Part shown: in pieces, positions 5,653-5,669 of the stretch
Position numbering within the stretch: position 1 is the first letter of the stretch
Layout of the letters: each line of letters starts with the position of its first letter
DNA from: an uncultured Collinsella sp.
GTDB lineage: Bacteria; Actinomycetota; Coriobacteriia; Coriobacteriales; Coriobacteriaceae
Assembly (NCBI GenBank): GCA_958446785.1
Contig: CAUCXP010000112.1
Coordinates: forward strand, 1 to 5,669
Length of the DNA stretch: 5,669 bases
Direction: 5' to 3'
Notes under the pieces: generated by a model
Databases searched by the model: none
Seen by the model: only the letters and a program-made list of their open reading frames with translations
What the model was told of the DNA's origin: nothing
Program-made: the position numbers and the translations under genes

Positions 5653-5669
5653 CGGGAGATCGGAGGACG

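Noticed and set aside
5490..5669. Minus-strand open frames through the palindrome, one with a Cys-rich stretch
   Set aside because: The Cys-containing part is just a translation of the palindrome; two frames are open at once, as expected for short GC-rich DNA, and neither has a supported start or family.

Overview
The window reads as a stretch of chromosome from a high-GC Gram-positive gut actinobacterium. Collinsella or a close relative in the Coriobacteriia is the best guess. This rests on the GC-rich codon use of the core genes, the style of the acetate kinase and HIT proteins, and a LysR regulator of a type common in that class; it is inference, not a match I could run. All five genes lie on the minus strand, so the order of transcription is from high to low coordinates.

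Right edge (about 5478-5669): no recognisable gene. It holds a 40-bp near-perfect palindrome (5581-5620), a related 12-base motif one step to its left, a GC-rich inverted repeat, and a short promoter region with a perfect TATAAT box for the HIT gene. Next comes a HIT-family nucleotide hydrolase (5124-5459). After it lie a LysR-type regulator (4192-5082) and a 12-helix MFS transporter (2912-4072). These two genes are about 45-50% GC in the lines I counted, against 62-72% in the flanking genes, so they look like an accessory regulator-plus-exporter cassette inserted into a core locus.

Left half: two tandem acetate kinase genes, each 393 codons including the stop. The upstream copy (1613-2791) is intact. 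The downstream copy (270-1448) keeps its full frame and catalytic residues but is broken by one in-frame TAG at codon 69, where the intact copy has AAG. The copies are only about 60% identical by hand alignment, so the duplication is old while the stop looks recent. A hairpin terminator separates them, and the broken copy has its own ribosome binding site and a possible operator/promoter. A strong terminator (209-247) ends the run. Bases 1-208 hold nothing I can name.

Functionally, acetate kinase makes ATP from acetyl phosphate at the end of fermentation, HIT is housekeeping nucleotide chemistry, and the LysR/MFS pair probably senses and exports an unknown compound. I see no clear new biological system. 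The best leads are the interrupted second acetate kinase, the N-to-S change in a phosphate-binding motif of the intact copy, and the palindrome with its repeated 12-mer.
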